A stretch of 6,068 nt of DNA from Bacteroidales bacterium (GTDB taxonomy: Bacteria; Bacteroidota; Bacteroidia; Bacteroidales; GCA-2711565), in the NCBI GenBank assembly GCA_029938505.1, contig JAOZUV010000029.1:6404-12471 (forward strand). The letters are read 5' to 3'. The position numbers and the translations under genes were made by a program. Below are positions 1 to 6,014 of the stretch, in pieces. Each line of letters opens with the position of its first letter. The stretch's first letter is position 1. The notes under the pieces were generated by a model. The model searched no databases and was not told the DNA's origin. It saw nothing but the letters and a program-made list of their open reading frames with translations.

Positions 1-57
1 TGCTAATTCCATAAAGTATTCATCCCAGCTTGGTCGTATATGTTTTTGTTCAGTCAT
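1..57 (-). CDS. dCMP deaminase family protein, N-terminal 19 codons only
   Basis: This is the start of a minus-strand gene that leaves the window on the left. The ATG (complement of 55-57) opens MTEQKHIRPSWDEYFMELA. The RPSWDEYFM stretch is the characteristic N-terminus of bacterial ComEB-type deoxycytidylate deaminases, just ahead of the zinc-dependent deaminase core, which lies outside the window. Members of the family are cytosolic and convert dCMP to dUMP, feeding thymidylate synthesis; some relatives act in DNA uptake or phage defence. The start codon follows the stop of the kinase-like gene (TAA at 59-61) with a single base between them, so the two are almost certainly co-transcribed and probably translationally coupled. 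The HxE and CxxC zinc motifs cannot be checked here. The identification rests on this short but distinctive stretch. Confidence 0.82.
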   Translation of the reverse strand, partial: MTEQKHIRPSWDEYFMELA

Positions 58-58
58 T

Positions 59-613
59 TTAGTCTATTTTTTTAAGAATTTCTTCAATCTGATTATTAAG
101 CTCGCTAATACTTCCATCATTATTCAAAACAAAATTAGCCAATTCCCTGCATTTCGAAAGGTTTTGCTTGTTTGGGTCGGAGGATTGCATTTCACGTTTT
201 TCGTTTGCCTGAAAGGTGTCGAAGTTTACATTATCGGTTGAAGATTTACGAATTTGGATTCTATCAAATCTGGTTTTTGGATCTGCATCAACGGCAAAAA
301 GATAAAAGTTTCCTTTGCCTTGTAAAAGCTCCACTTCACCCGAAGTTCGTAAGCTTTCGATAATACTATTTTTACCTGATTCTTTCGCTTTTACATACAA
401 TTGTTCAGCAATATATGCAGGCGAATGATTGGCACGTAAATCATTGGCAACAGATGTCATGTTGTCGCGATCAACTTTAAACCCACGTTTTTTAATTTCC
501 TCCGTTATAAAAGCTCGTACCGAAAAATGTTTAAAACCTTTCTCCTTAACTAGATAATCAACGATAGTTCCTTTTCCTGCCCCTAATGTGCCTGTTATTC
601 CAATAATCAACAT
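59..613 (-). CDS. P-loop nucleotide kinase-like ATPase paired with the dCMP deaminase gene
   Basis: This is a 184-residue cytosolic P-loop protein. The N-terminus GITGTLGAGKGT (residues 5-16) is an adenylate-kinase-style Walker A loop with K14. Residues 107-123 (AVDADPKTRFDRIQIRK) resemble the strand and Arg-rich lid region of nucleoside and dephospho-CoA kinases, and a second charged stretch (NEKREMQS) follows at 137-144. It lacks the GxGKST loop of true CoaE, so I do not call it dephospho-CoA kinase. The start MLIIGITGT and the later KGFKHF closely resemble the N-terminal domain of fungal Dcd1 deaminases, which begins MLIGVSGT. That link agrees with the dCMP deaminase gene starting one base after its stop. 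The substrate is unknown; it could be a nucleotide kinase, or an ATP-binding regulator of the deaminase. It starts at the only sensible ATG, immediately before the Walker A strand. The 102-bp gap upstream leaves room for its own promoter. Confidence 0.8.
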   Translation of the reverse strand: MLIIGITGTLGAGKGTIVDYLVKEKGFKHFSVRAFITEEIKKRGFKVDRDNMTSVANDLRANHSPAYIAEQLYVKAKESGKNSIIESLRTSGEVELLQGKGNFYLFAVDADPKTRFDRIQIRKSSTDNVNFDTFQANEKREMQSSDPNKQNLSKCRELANFVLNNDGSISELNNQIEEILKKID

Positions 614-715
614 AAAGCAAAAATAGTTAAAAAATGTTTGATTGTAATACGATGGACAAACAATGGTAATACATAGAAATATTTTGTGATACGATTGTTA
701 TTTAGTGATTAGAAT
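614..715. other. Intergenic spacer between amrB and the kinase-like gene, with iterated TRATAC boxes
   Basis: This is the longest gap inside the minus-strand series. It has no GC-rich hairpin and no credible small ORF. It carries three similar 6-mers, TAATAC at 645-650, TAATAC at 667-672 and TGATAC at 687-692, with start-to-start spacings of 22 and 20 bp, about two helical turns each. Two of them extend to ATACGAT (647-653 and 689-695). They may be protein-binding sites or chance in AT-rich DNA. Confidence 0.3.
618..625 (-). promoter_or_regulatory. Weak candidate -7 element (TATTTTTG) before the kinase-like gene
   Basis: Read on the minus strand, the sequence TATTTTTG matches the Bacteroidota -7 motif TAnnTTTG. 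It ends only 4 bases before the ATG of the kinase-like gene (613), so the transcript would be leaderless or nearly so. No TTTG/TTG element is found at the usual distance upstream. In such AT-rich DNA this could easily be chance. Confidence 0.18.
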
Positions 716-1546
716 TTATTTAAAAAACAACATCGATAAATAATGCACCACCTCTGGCGATGGACTGACTTCCCCTGAATGTCCTCTTTTTAAAAGTTGA
801 GTTTTTATTTTTGGAGAGATAAGTTTTGAATATTCAATTAATGCCATGATGGAGCCAAAACCACAAATGCTTAAATTATTTTTAGTGACTACTTTTTCAA
901 TTTTATCAGCATCAAATTTTTGGATGGCATCTATTACAGGATTGTCTTGTTCAACACCTTTTTGTGGACTCACAAAATGGGAAAAATCGGAAGAAGCAAT
1001 AAATAATATTTTCTTTTTTAATTTCTGATTTGCTTGAAGGATAGCCTTGGCAATTATTTGAGCATTGCTTCTATTTTGTACCGAAAGAGTAATAGGCAGT
1101 ATCTTGAATTCATAATCTAAAACATATTGCAAAAAGGGGAGCATAATTTCTCCCGAATGCTCAAATTGGTGTGCCATGCTATTTTTTGGAAAATCCAATT
1201 CATTCATAAATTCGTGATCCAAAACAGTATTTCTTGATACTCCTTCCCACTCAAAATTATCATCTAAAGAAATTTCATCGCCATAGCCTGTATGGTTCGG
1301 GTTGACAATTATAATAGTGTCAATCTTTTTGGGATAATTTTTAAGAATCTCAAAAAAATGAATGGCCTGATAACCTGAATACATAAATCCGGCATGAGGA
1401 ACGATGGCTCCAATTATTTCTTGATTTACCAACGAATAATCAATTTTTGATTTTTCGGAAAGCAAGATATGCTCATATAATTTTATGAGCTCCTTTTTAT
1501 GAGCCGGGTAAAATCGTCCGGCAAAAGCTGCCTTTCGGATTTTCAT
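716..1546 (-). CDS. amrB: AmmeMemoRadiSam system protein B (MEMO1 family)
   Basis: This 276-residue cytosolic protein has the full length of the MEMO family, whose fold resembles class III non-haem-iron dioxygenases (LigB type). The putative metal-site residues are present: H51 in PHAGFMYSG, H85 in NPNHTG, D187 and H190 in SSDFSH, and C228 in SICGFG. They correspond to the His/His/Cys iron or copper site and nearby Asp/His of human MEMO1. The conserved HSGE (130-133) and RGHSGE (254-259) segments are also present. The N-terminus KIRKAAFAGRFYP is typical, which supports the chosen ATG. In bacteria the family occurs with a radical SAM enzyme and an AmmeCR1-like protein; the reaction is not established. 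The radical SAM partner lies upstream in the same series (4254-5258), and no AmmeCR1-like gene or fused domain is visible. It starts 38 bp after the stop of the membrane-protein gene and is probably the last gene of that operon. Confidence 0.95.
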   Translation of the reverse strand: MKIRKAAFAGRFYPAHKKELIKLYEHILLSEKSKIDYSLVNQEIIGAIVPHAGFMYSGYQAIHFFEILKNYPKKIDTIIIVNPNHTGYGDEISLDDNFEWEGVSRNTVLDHEFMNELDFPKNSMAHQFEHSGEIMLPFLQYVLDYEFKILPITLSVQNRSNAQIIAKAILQANQKLKKKILFIASSDFSHFVSPQKGVEQDNPVIDAIQKFDADKIEKVVTKNNLSICGFGSIMALIEYSKLISPKIKTQLLKRGHSGEVSPSPEVVHYLSMLFFK

Positions 1547-1584
1547 AATATTTAAAATTAGAACTTATTCTGTTCTGGTAAATA

Positions 1585-2412
1585 TTAAAAAGGTATCAGA
1601 TTGATCATTCCTTGGATTATCTCTCCTGTTTCCTGATTCAATTCTGAACCAAACATTGAATGAGGAATAGAATATATTAATAATAAAACAATGGAGGCTA
1701 TGATCGTATAAATTGGTCTTGCTTTTTTCCTATTCATAACTACAGCTAGTATCCAAAAAATAAAAGCAAAAAGTGTTTTATTATCTGTTAAATCCCATCC
1801 AAAAGGAATGCCTGTCCACAAATCACCAAAAGCATATAATTGAACAAGAGGTCCTAAAATCATGCCACCGAGTAAGAGGGCAATGAATGCTCTAAATCCA
1901 TAATATCTAAATTTTTCGTTTCCTGCAAAAGCCATAATTCCTGAAAGATTTGAGAGTAACATGGCAAAAAACATGAAGAAAATGTGAGGGATTAGTATCC
2001 AAGCAGGAACGTCGCCTTTAAAACGAATGTTAATTGGTTTGTTCATGAATAGTTCAAGTTCATCGTCCAGACTATTGAAAACAAAATAATAAGACAATTT
2101 GCCGGCAGGCGGTTGTTGTGGTAAATAGGCTTGGAGATTATCTCCATCCCTAAGCATTTTCAGTTTTGTCCACGCATTATTTGTTGGATACTTTCTATAA
2201 AAGATGCTTGCCGAAATATTTTTGTTCGGTATTTCAAGAGCGATTTCACAATCCGACTCTGCATTACTTCTTGGTAATCGAAAATTGTATTCTGTTTGAT
2301 TCAAGTTAATACTAGCTTTTTTGTCGTAAGAGGGGCCTGTAGCCCTTTGATAGTAGGCTGCAGATAGTGTTAATGCTGCAGCTAAGAACCATAATAATTT
2401 AGTATTTTTCAT
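1585..2412 (-). CDS. Unrecognised membrane protein: signal anchor, beta-sandwich-like domain, four C-terminal membrane segments
   Basis: I do not recognise this 275-residue protein as a named family. A hydrophobic N-terminus (about 5-20) is a signal anchor or signal peptide. Residues about 35-132 read like an Ig-like/E-set beta-sandwich: ASIFYRKYPTNNAWTKLKM (67-85), then AYLPQQPPAGKLSYYFVF (95-112), the latter a common pattern in secreted bacterial domains of this fold. The C-terminal half has four hydrophobic segments at about 137-160, 172-195, 210-226 and 233-250. Conserved-looking loops follow, GIPFGWDLTDNKTLFAF (201-217) and IPHSMFGSELNQETG (249-263). H143 and H251 sit at membrane-segment edges and could bind a cofactor, but this is speculation. 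The folded domain should face the periplasm. The gene starts 19 bp after the peptidase stop and ends 38 bp before amrB, so it is almost certainly in their operon. No paralogue is in the window. Confidence 0.8.
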   Translation of the reverse strand: MKNTKLLWFLAAALTLSAAYYQRATGPSYDKKASINLNQTEYNFRLPRSNAESDCEIALEIPNKNISASIFYRKYPTNNAWTKLKMLRDGDNLQAYLPQQPPAGKLSYYFVFNSLDDELELFMNKPINIRFKGDVPAWILIPHIFFMFFAMLLSNLSGIMAFAGNEKFRYYGFRAFIALLLGGMILGPLVQLYAFGDLWTGIPFGWDLTDNKTLFAFIFWILAVVMNRKKARPIYTIIASIVLLLIYSIPHSMFGSELNQETGEIIQGMINLIPF

Positions 2413-2431
2413 TGTGTAGTTTTAGTAGTTT

Positions 2432-4216
2432 TTATAGTTGTATAAGTAGAACTTCTTTTTTCTCTCCTCTCAATACTTCAACAGTGATTGTTTGTCCAAA
2501 TTTTAGTTTCGAAAGACGATACATATAATCTTGAATGTTATTGATACTTTTACCATTGATGGCAGTAATTATGTCTCCTTTTAGCATGCCGCCTTTATGG
2601 GCAGGTTTACCTTCAATAACAAAATCTGCACCTAATCCATTTTTTACTTTCCCAGCAAAATCAGGCATAATTCCTAAAGTAACACCCATTCTTTTTCTAG
2701 AAACTTTACCCGTTTTAGGACCAGCTTCTGTAAAGCTGAGTTTCTCATCTAAGCCATTGACTTCATTTGCCAGTTTGAAAACAAAATCTGCAACCAGTTT
2801 AAGACCCTTCATATTTAGTCTGTCGAATGTATCAAAAGGGGTGTGATAGTCAAGATGCGCACCCGTGCTAAAATGTAATACGGGAATATCTACACCATAA
2901 AACGAAGCATGATCGGATGGACCATAACCTTCATCACTTAGAGCTAATTTTAAACCTATTGAATTTTTGTTGAGCAAATCCTTTGATTCTTTTGCAGTTC
3001 CAGCGCCACTAATTTCTAGGTTTTTATCGGCAGATAAACGACCAATCATATCCATATTTAGCATGATAGAAATATTTTCAGGAGCTATAATGGATTGATC
3101 TACAAAATATTTTGAACCCAACAAACCCATTTCCTCAGCACCGAAGGCAATAAATAAAACACTTCTTTTTAAAGTCTGTTTATTGGCTGCAAATTTCTCA
3201 GCTATCTCAATTACGCCTGCTGTTCCTGAAGCATTATCATCGGCACCATAATGTATAGCTATGGTATCTTGCATCCGTGATGAACTTCCTTGTCCGCCCC
3301 AACCAAGATGATCGTAATGTGCACCAATAACAATATATTCTTTTTTAAGAATAGGATCGTTACCTTCCAAAAATCCAACAACATTATAGGTGTTTTCTTT
3401 TTCTTGTTTGATACTGGAGGTAGCTTCGATTGTCATATCAATAGCAAAACTTTGAGCTTTTCGTTCGTTATTGAGGGCTTCTTCTAATTTCTCAATTTTA
3501 TAGTCAGTACCTTCAAAAAGTTTGTTGGCTAGTTTGCGACTGATTTGTAAAACAGGCATACCCGTACTTCCGATAATTTTTGAAGGCTCATCGAGATTAT
3601 CTCTGGCAGAGAATCCAGGCCCTGAAACTAATAATACTCCAGAAGCACCCATATCTTTAGCGAGCATAACTTTATTTCGGTCAGAGCTATATTTCATATA
3701 AGGACTTTCCAAACTGTCAATTTCTGGTTCGCCTCTTAAAAATATCAGCCATTTTCCTTCAAAATCCAGACCGTTATAATCATTCCATTTGATTTTTTCA
3801 GTATCAATATTGAAACCATATCCTGCAAAACAAACGTTTGCAGTGAGGCTTGTGTTTTCTGAAAAAGATAAAGGTGTAAAATCAGTATTTAAAATAGCCG
3901 TATCACCATTGTAAATAAAATTATTTGATTCGCCTGCTTTTACACTTGTTACTATTTCAAAATTTTGTAAATAATTTTCGTTTAAACCTTCTAGACCAAA
4001 GTCTGAAAATTGATTGGCAATGTATTCGGCTGCTAATAAATCTCCAGTTGTTCCAGGATATCTTCCTTCAAGAGAATCGGAAGCCAAATATTGAATGTGT
4101 GTACTTAGTTCTGAGACACTAATTTCCGGATTGTCAATGTTGATTGTTGTACAGGATACAAATCCTAGAACCACAATTAAACTAAGAATAATGGTACGAT
4201 AGATAAATTTTTGCAT
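2432..4216 (-). CDS. M28 family zinc metallopeptidase lipoprotein with PA and PDZ domains
   Basis: This 594-residue protein is probably an exported aminopeptidase. The N-terminus (residues 1-22) is a lipoprotein signal: a positive start, a hydrophobic core, then FVSC with C22 as lipidation site. A cap region (35-90, with YLASDSLEGRYPGT typical of the family) leads to a PA domain (about 125-225). The M28 catalytic domain spans about 275-480. Its expected two-zinc ligands are visible: H300 in GAHYDH, D326 or D327 in GADDNASG, E361 (general base) and E362 in FGAEE, D389 in LNMDMIG, and H458 in DYHTPFDT. A C-terminal PDZ domain (about 508-594, with GGMLKGDIITAINGK) may bind peptide ends. All catalytic residues appear intact. 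The residues after C22 do not form an obvious acidic surface-export signal, so a periplasm-facing location is more likely. It lies 37 bp after amrS and 19 bp before the membrane-protein gene. The exact substrate is unknown. Confidence 0.93.
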   Translation of the reverse strand: MQKFIYRTIILSLIVVLGFVSCTTINIDNPEISVSELSTHIQYLASDSLEGRYPGTTGDLLAAEYIANQFSDFGLEGLNENYLQNFEIVTSVKAGESNNFIYNGDTAILNTDFTPLSFSENTSLTANVCFAGYGFNIDTEKIKWNDYNGLDFEGKWLIFLRGEPEIDSLESPYMKYSSDRNKVMLAKDMGASGVLLVSGPGFSARDNLDEPSKIIGSTGMPVLQISRKLANKLFEGTDYKIEKLEEALNNERKAQSFAIDMTIEATSSIKQEKENTYNVVGFLEGNDPILKKEYIVIGAHYDHLGWGGQGSSSRMQDTIAIHYGADDNASGTAGVIEIAEKFAANKQTLKRSVLFIAFGAEEMGLLGSKYFVDQSIIAPENISIMLNMDMIGRLSADKNLEISGAGTAKESKDLLNKNSIGLKLALSDEGYGPSDHASFYGVDIPVLHFSTGAHLDYHTPFDTFDRLNMKGLKLVADFVFKLANEVNGLDEKLSFTEAGPKTGKVSRKRMGVTLGIMPDFAGKVKNGLGADFVIEGKPAHKGGMLKGDIITAINGKSINNIQDYMYRLSKLKFGQTITVEVLRGEKKEVLLIQL

Positions 4217-4241
4217 TACAGAATTTTTAAGGTTTGAAAAA

Positions 4242-4249
4242 CAAATATA
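4242..4249 (-). promoter_or_regulatory. Candidate internal -7 element (TATATTTG) before the M28 peptidase gene
   Basis: TATATTTG on the minus strand is an exact match to the Bacteroidota -7 motif TAnnTTTG. It lies 25 bp upstream of the peptidase ATG, giving a short leader of about 20 bases. No TTTG is present at the usual 19-21 bp upstream; the nearest TTG is about 29 bp away. If real, it would let the peptidase and downstream genes be expressed apart from amrS. Confidence 0.33.
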
Positions 4250-4253
4250 TTAT

Positions 4254-5258
4254 TTATGTTTGAATTATGGGATAATTACAATGTTTACATTCACCCAATT
4301 TATTAATATGTTCTGTATTCACATCATATCCTCCTCGGCTTATCAGAAGTTGGTTGCATTGAGGACAATTGGTGTTTTGCCCGTTTTCAGTTTTAATATT
4401 ACCGAGATAAACAAAATTTAATTTTTCTTTAGCAATATTGTATAGGCTTTCGAGCTTGGATTGTGAAGTGGGTAGATTATCAATCTTAAACATAGGGAAG
4501 TAACGCGAAATATGAAGCACAGTATTTTTCCCGCAATATTCTACTATCCATTCAATCATTTCCCGAAAAATAGATTCATCATCATTGATACCTGTTATCA
4601 CCAAGTTTGTGATCTCTAAATGTTTATCCGTTTTGGCAAGTTTAATGAGAGTTTCTTTAACAGCTTCTAAATTTGAATCGGTAAAGTCATGATAAAAATC
4701 TTCAGTGAATCCTTTAAGATCAATACTGAAAGCATCAAAAACTTGAATTAGCTCATCTAGCGGGGCGGGATTAATAAACCCATTACTCACCAATACATTT
4801 TTCAAACCATTTTCATGAGCTAATTTTGCAGTTTCCATGACGTATTCAAACCAAATAATAGGCTCGTTATAAGTGTATGCTATTCCAATATTTGAGGGAT
4901 ATTTTAAAGCCGATTTTACAATCTCCTCCGATGTATAACTTTTTAGAAATGGGTAATGATTGACATCAGTTTGAGAAATTTGATAATTCTGACAAAATTT
5001 ACATTTCAAATTACAACCGACACTTCCGATGGATAAAATATTTTTGCCGGGGTAAAAATGATATAAGGGTTTTTTCTCGATGGGGTCGATGGATATTGAA
5101 CAAATGCGTTCGTAATTTTCAGAAAGTAAATCGCCATTAATATTTCGCCTGACCTTACACTTTCCTTGCTCTCCATTTTTTAACAGACAATAATGGGGAC
5201 ATAATTGGCACTGAACTTTTTGCTTTTCTTTTTTCTCGAAAAAGGCTGCTTTTTTCAT
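4254..5258 (-). CDS. amrS: AmmeMemoRadiSam system radical SAM enzyme
   Basis: This 334-residue cytosolic enzyme has the usual family length. The radical SAM cluster motif is CNLKCKFCQNY (C82, C86, C89), which binds a [4Fe-4S] cluster and S-adenosylmethionine. The family-typical segments YTYNEPIIWFEY (128-139) and SIDLKGF (178-184) follow it. There are two further cysteine groups: an N-terminal CQLCPHYC...GKC set (C17, C20, C24, C34), and a C-terminal pair of knuckles, CPQC (298-301) and CKHC (324-327), probably a zinc ribbon. This layout separates it from pyruvate formate-lyase activases, which it otherwise resembles. Its substrate and reaction are not established; the family is defined by association with MEMO (protein B) and AmmeCR1-like (protein A) proteins. 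It appears to be the first gene of the operon that ends with amrB, and it lies 42 bp downstream of the hairpin that closes the LOG gene unit. Confidence 0.95.
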   Translation of the reverse strand: MKKAAFFEKKEKQKVQCQLCPHYCLLKNGEQGKCKVRRNINGDLLSENYERICSISIDPIEKKPLYHFYPGKNILSIGSVGCNLKCKFCQNYQISQTDVNHYPFLKSYTSEEIVKSALKYPSNIGIAYTYNEPIIWFEYVMETAKLAHENGLKNVLVSNGFINPAPLDELIQVFDAFSIDLKGFTEDFYHDFTDSNLEAVKETLIKLAKTDKHLEITNLVITGINDDESIFREMIEWIVEYCGKNTVLHISRYFPMFKIDNLPTSQSKLESLYNIAKEKLNFVYLGNIKTENGQNTNCPQCNQLLISRGGYDVNTEHINKLGECKHCNYPIIQT

Positions 5259-5263
5259 CGATT

Positions 5264-5271
5264 TAAAGATA
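5264..5271 (-). promoter_or_regulatory. Weak candidate -7 element (TATCTTTA) for the amrS operon
   Basis: TATCTTTA on the minus strand matches TAnnTTTG at all but the last base. It ends 5 bases before the amrS ATG, so the leader would be very short. A promoter for amrS is expected in this gap because the hairpin upstream should end LOG transcription. No convincing -33 element is seen. Confidence 0.22.
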
Positions 5272-5300
5272 CATTAAATGATGGAAATAATGAAATAGAG

Positions 5301-5344
5301 AAATAATAGGGGTGACACCCTGTAGGGTGTCACCCCTATTATTT
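5301..5344 (-). terminator. Perfect 20-bp stem, 4-base loop hairpin after the LOG gene; probable rho-independent terminator
   Basis: Bases 5301-5320 pair perfectly with 5325-5344 around a TGTA loop. The loop-proximal 12 bp are GC-rich (GGGGTGACACCC) and the outer 8 bp are all A/T. On the minus strand the GC core is followed by a U-rich run (TATTATTTCTCTATTTC), as expected for a terminator starting 23 bases after the LOG stop codon. The T/A outer stem is symmetric, so it could work in both directions. Each arm also contains its own palindrome, GGGTG-A-CACCC and GGGTG-T-CACCC, so the arms are also near-direct repeats. That is more order than a terminator needs and leaves open a dispersed repeat or a protein-binding site. 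Confidence 0.75.
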
Positions 5345-5367
5345 TGAGCCATTTTAGGGTTGAGATT

Positions 5368-5964
5368 TTAATTATTTGAGCTTTCTTTTTTAATTTCTGT
5401 AATCCATTTTAGGGTTTCTATAGGCTGATAAGATTTCATTTTCTCAATGATCTCTTCTAAGTTTTTACTAAAAATAAAATTTTCATTATGCTCTCTGCGA
5501 ATAAAACCTTCCTGAACAGCATGATTAAAGAAATTCATAATTGAATTAAAATATCCATTCGTATTTAATATGCTCACAGGCTTATCGCTTATTCTTAGTT
5601 GACTAAGTGTCAACATTTCCATAAGTTCATCGAGTGTTCCTAATCCACCAGGCAAAGCAATAAATCCATCCGATAATTCGGCCATCAAACTTTTACGTTC
5701 TGACATTGAATCAACCACATGTAGTTTTGTAATTCCTTTATGATAAATTTCTTTATCAGCTAAATAACGAGGCATTACTCCAATAACTTCGCCACCTAAT
5801 TCCATCAACCGATCAGCCATAATTTTCATTAAACCGATATCAGATCCACCAAAAACCAAACTGATATTATTTTTATAAAATACCTCAGCTAAATGTTTAG
5901 CTTCTTCTTTGTAAATTTCTCCTTTGCCCATTGAAGAGCCACAAAACACGCAAATCTTTTCCAT
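5368..5964 (-). CDS. LOG family protein (TIGR00730), probable nucleotide 5'-monophosphate phosphoribohydrolase
   Basis: This 198-residue protein has a Rossmann-like fold and full family length. VFCGSSMG (6-13) is the usual first-strand loop. SMSERKSLM (86-94) and PGGLGTLDE (105-113) form the catalytic signature, with R90 and E113 as the expected key residues. Family members hydrolyse the N-glycosidic bond of nucleoside monophosphates such as AMP or cytokinin riboside monophosphates, giving a free base and ribose 5-phosphate; they are often mis-annotated as lysine decarboxylases. The first glycine loop reads FGGSDIGLMK (38-47), where many relatives have GGGxxGLMG, so two positions differ. The protein should be cytosolic. 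It diverges from manA and is bounded downstream by a strong hairpin, so it is probably a single-gene unit. The in vivo substrate cannot be read from sequence. Confidence 0.93.
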   Translation of the reverse strand: MEKICVFCGSSMGKGEIYKEEAKHLAEVFYKNNISLVFGGSDIGLMKIMADRLMELGGEVIGVMPRYLADKEIYHKGITKLHVVDSMSERKSLMAELSDGFIALPGGLGTLDELMEMLTLSQLRISDKPVSILNTNGYFNSIMNFFNHAVQEGFIRREHNENFIFSKNLEEIIEKMKSYQPIETLKWITEIKKESSNN

Positions 5965-5983
5965 TCTTAATCTTAATTATGCT

Positions 5984-5991
5984 TAAATTTG
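5984..5991 (+). promoter_or_regulatory. Candidate -7 element (TAAATTTG) for manA
   Basis: TAAATTTG exactly matches the Bacteroidota -7 motif TAnnTTTG and ends 23 bp before the manA ATG, giving a leader of roughly 19 bases. No clear TTTG is seen at the -33 position. The element lies in the 50-bp divergent gap, inside the predicted 5' leader of the LOG transcript. Confidence 0.42.
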
Positions 5992-5998
5992 TTTTGCT

Positions 5999-6006
5999 CA
6001 AAAGTA
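5999..6006 (-). promoter_or_regulatory. Candidate -7 element (TACTTTTG) for the LOG gene
   Basis: On the minus strand TACTTTTG exactly matches TAnnTTTG and lies 34 bp upstream of the LOG ATG, giving a leader of about 30 bases. No good -33 TTTG is found at the expected spacing, which would fall inside the first codons of manA. It faces the manA -7 element with only 7 bp between them. Confidence 0.4.
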
Positions 6007-6014
6007 ATAAAAAC

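Noticed and set aside
172..363. Short plus-strand open frames (172-363, 846-1028, 3290-3487, 3925-4122)
   Set aside because: Each is antisense to a well-supported minus-strand gene and has a low-complexity or unstructured translation.
59..613. Dephospho-CoA kinase (coaE) as the identity of the P-loop gene
   Set aside because: The loop is GTLGAGKGT rather than the CoaE-type GGIGSGKST, the remaining sequence lacks CoaE features I would expect, and the neighbour is a deaminase.
1560..1576. Inverted repeat AGAAC...GTTCT between the membrane-protein gene and amrB
   Set aside because: The arms are only 5 bp with a 7-base loop and no strong U-tract. It is too weak for a terminator and the gap is only 38 bp.
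2357..2382. Inverted repeat GCTGCAG...CTGCAGC near the start of the membrane-protein gene
   Set aside because: It falls in alanine codons of the hydrophobic N-terminal segment (AAA and SAA), which explains the repeated GCTGCAG-type sequence.
2535..2846. A 103-codon open frame on the plus strand
   Set aside because: It lies wholly antisense to the PDZ and late catalytic region of the M28 peptidase, whose domains are clearly recognisable. Its translation shows no family signature.
4254..5258. Pyruvate formate-lyase activating enzyme as the identity of the radical SAM gene
   Set aside because: The CxxxCxxC motif is followed by QNY, and the N-terminal cysteine set and C-terminal zinc knuckles match the AmmeMemoRadiSam enzyme. 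No glycyl radical enzyme gene is nearby, and amrB is.
5368..5964. Lysine decarboxylase as the function of the LOG-family gene
   Set aside because: This is a historical mis-annotation of the PGGxGTxxE family. The motif is that of nucleotide phosphoribohydrolases and there is no PLP-binding site.
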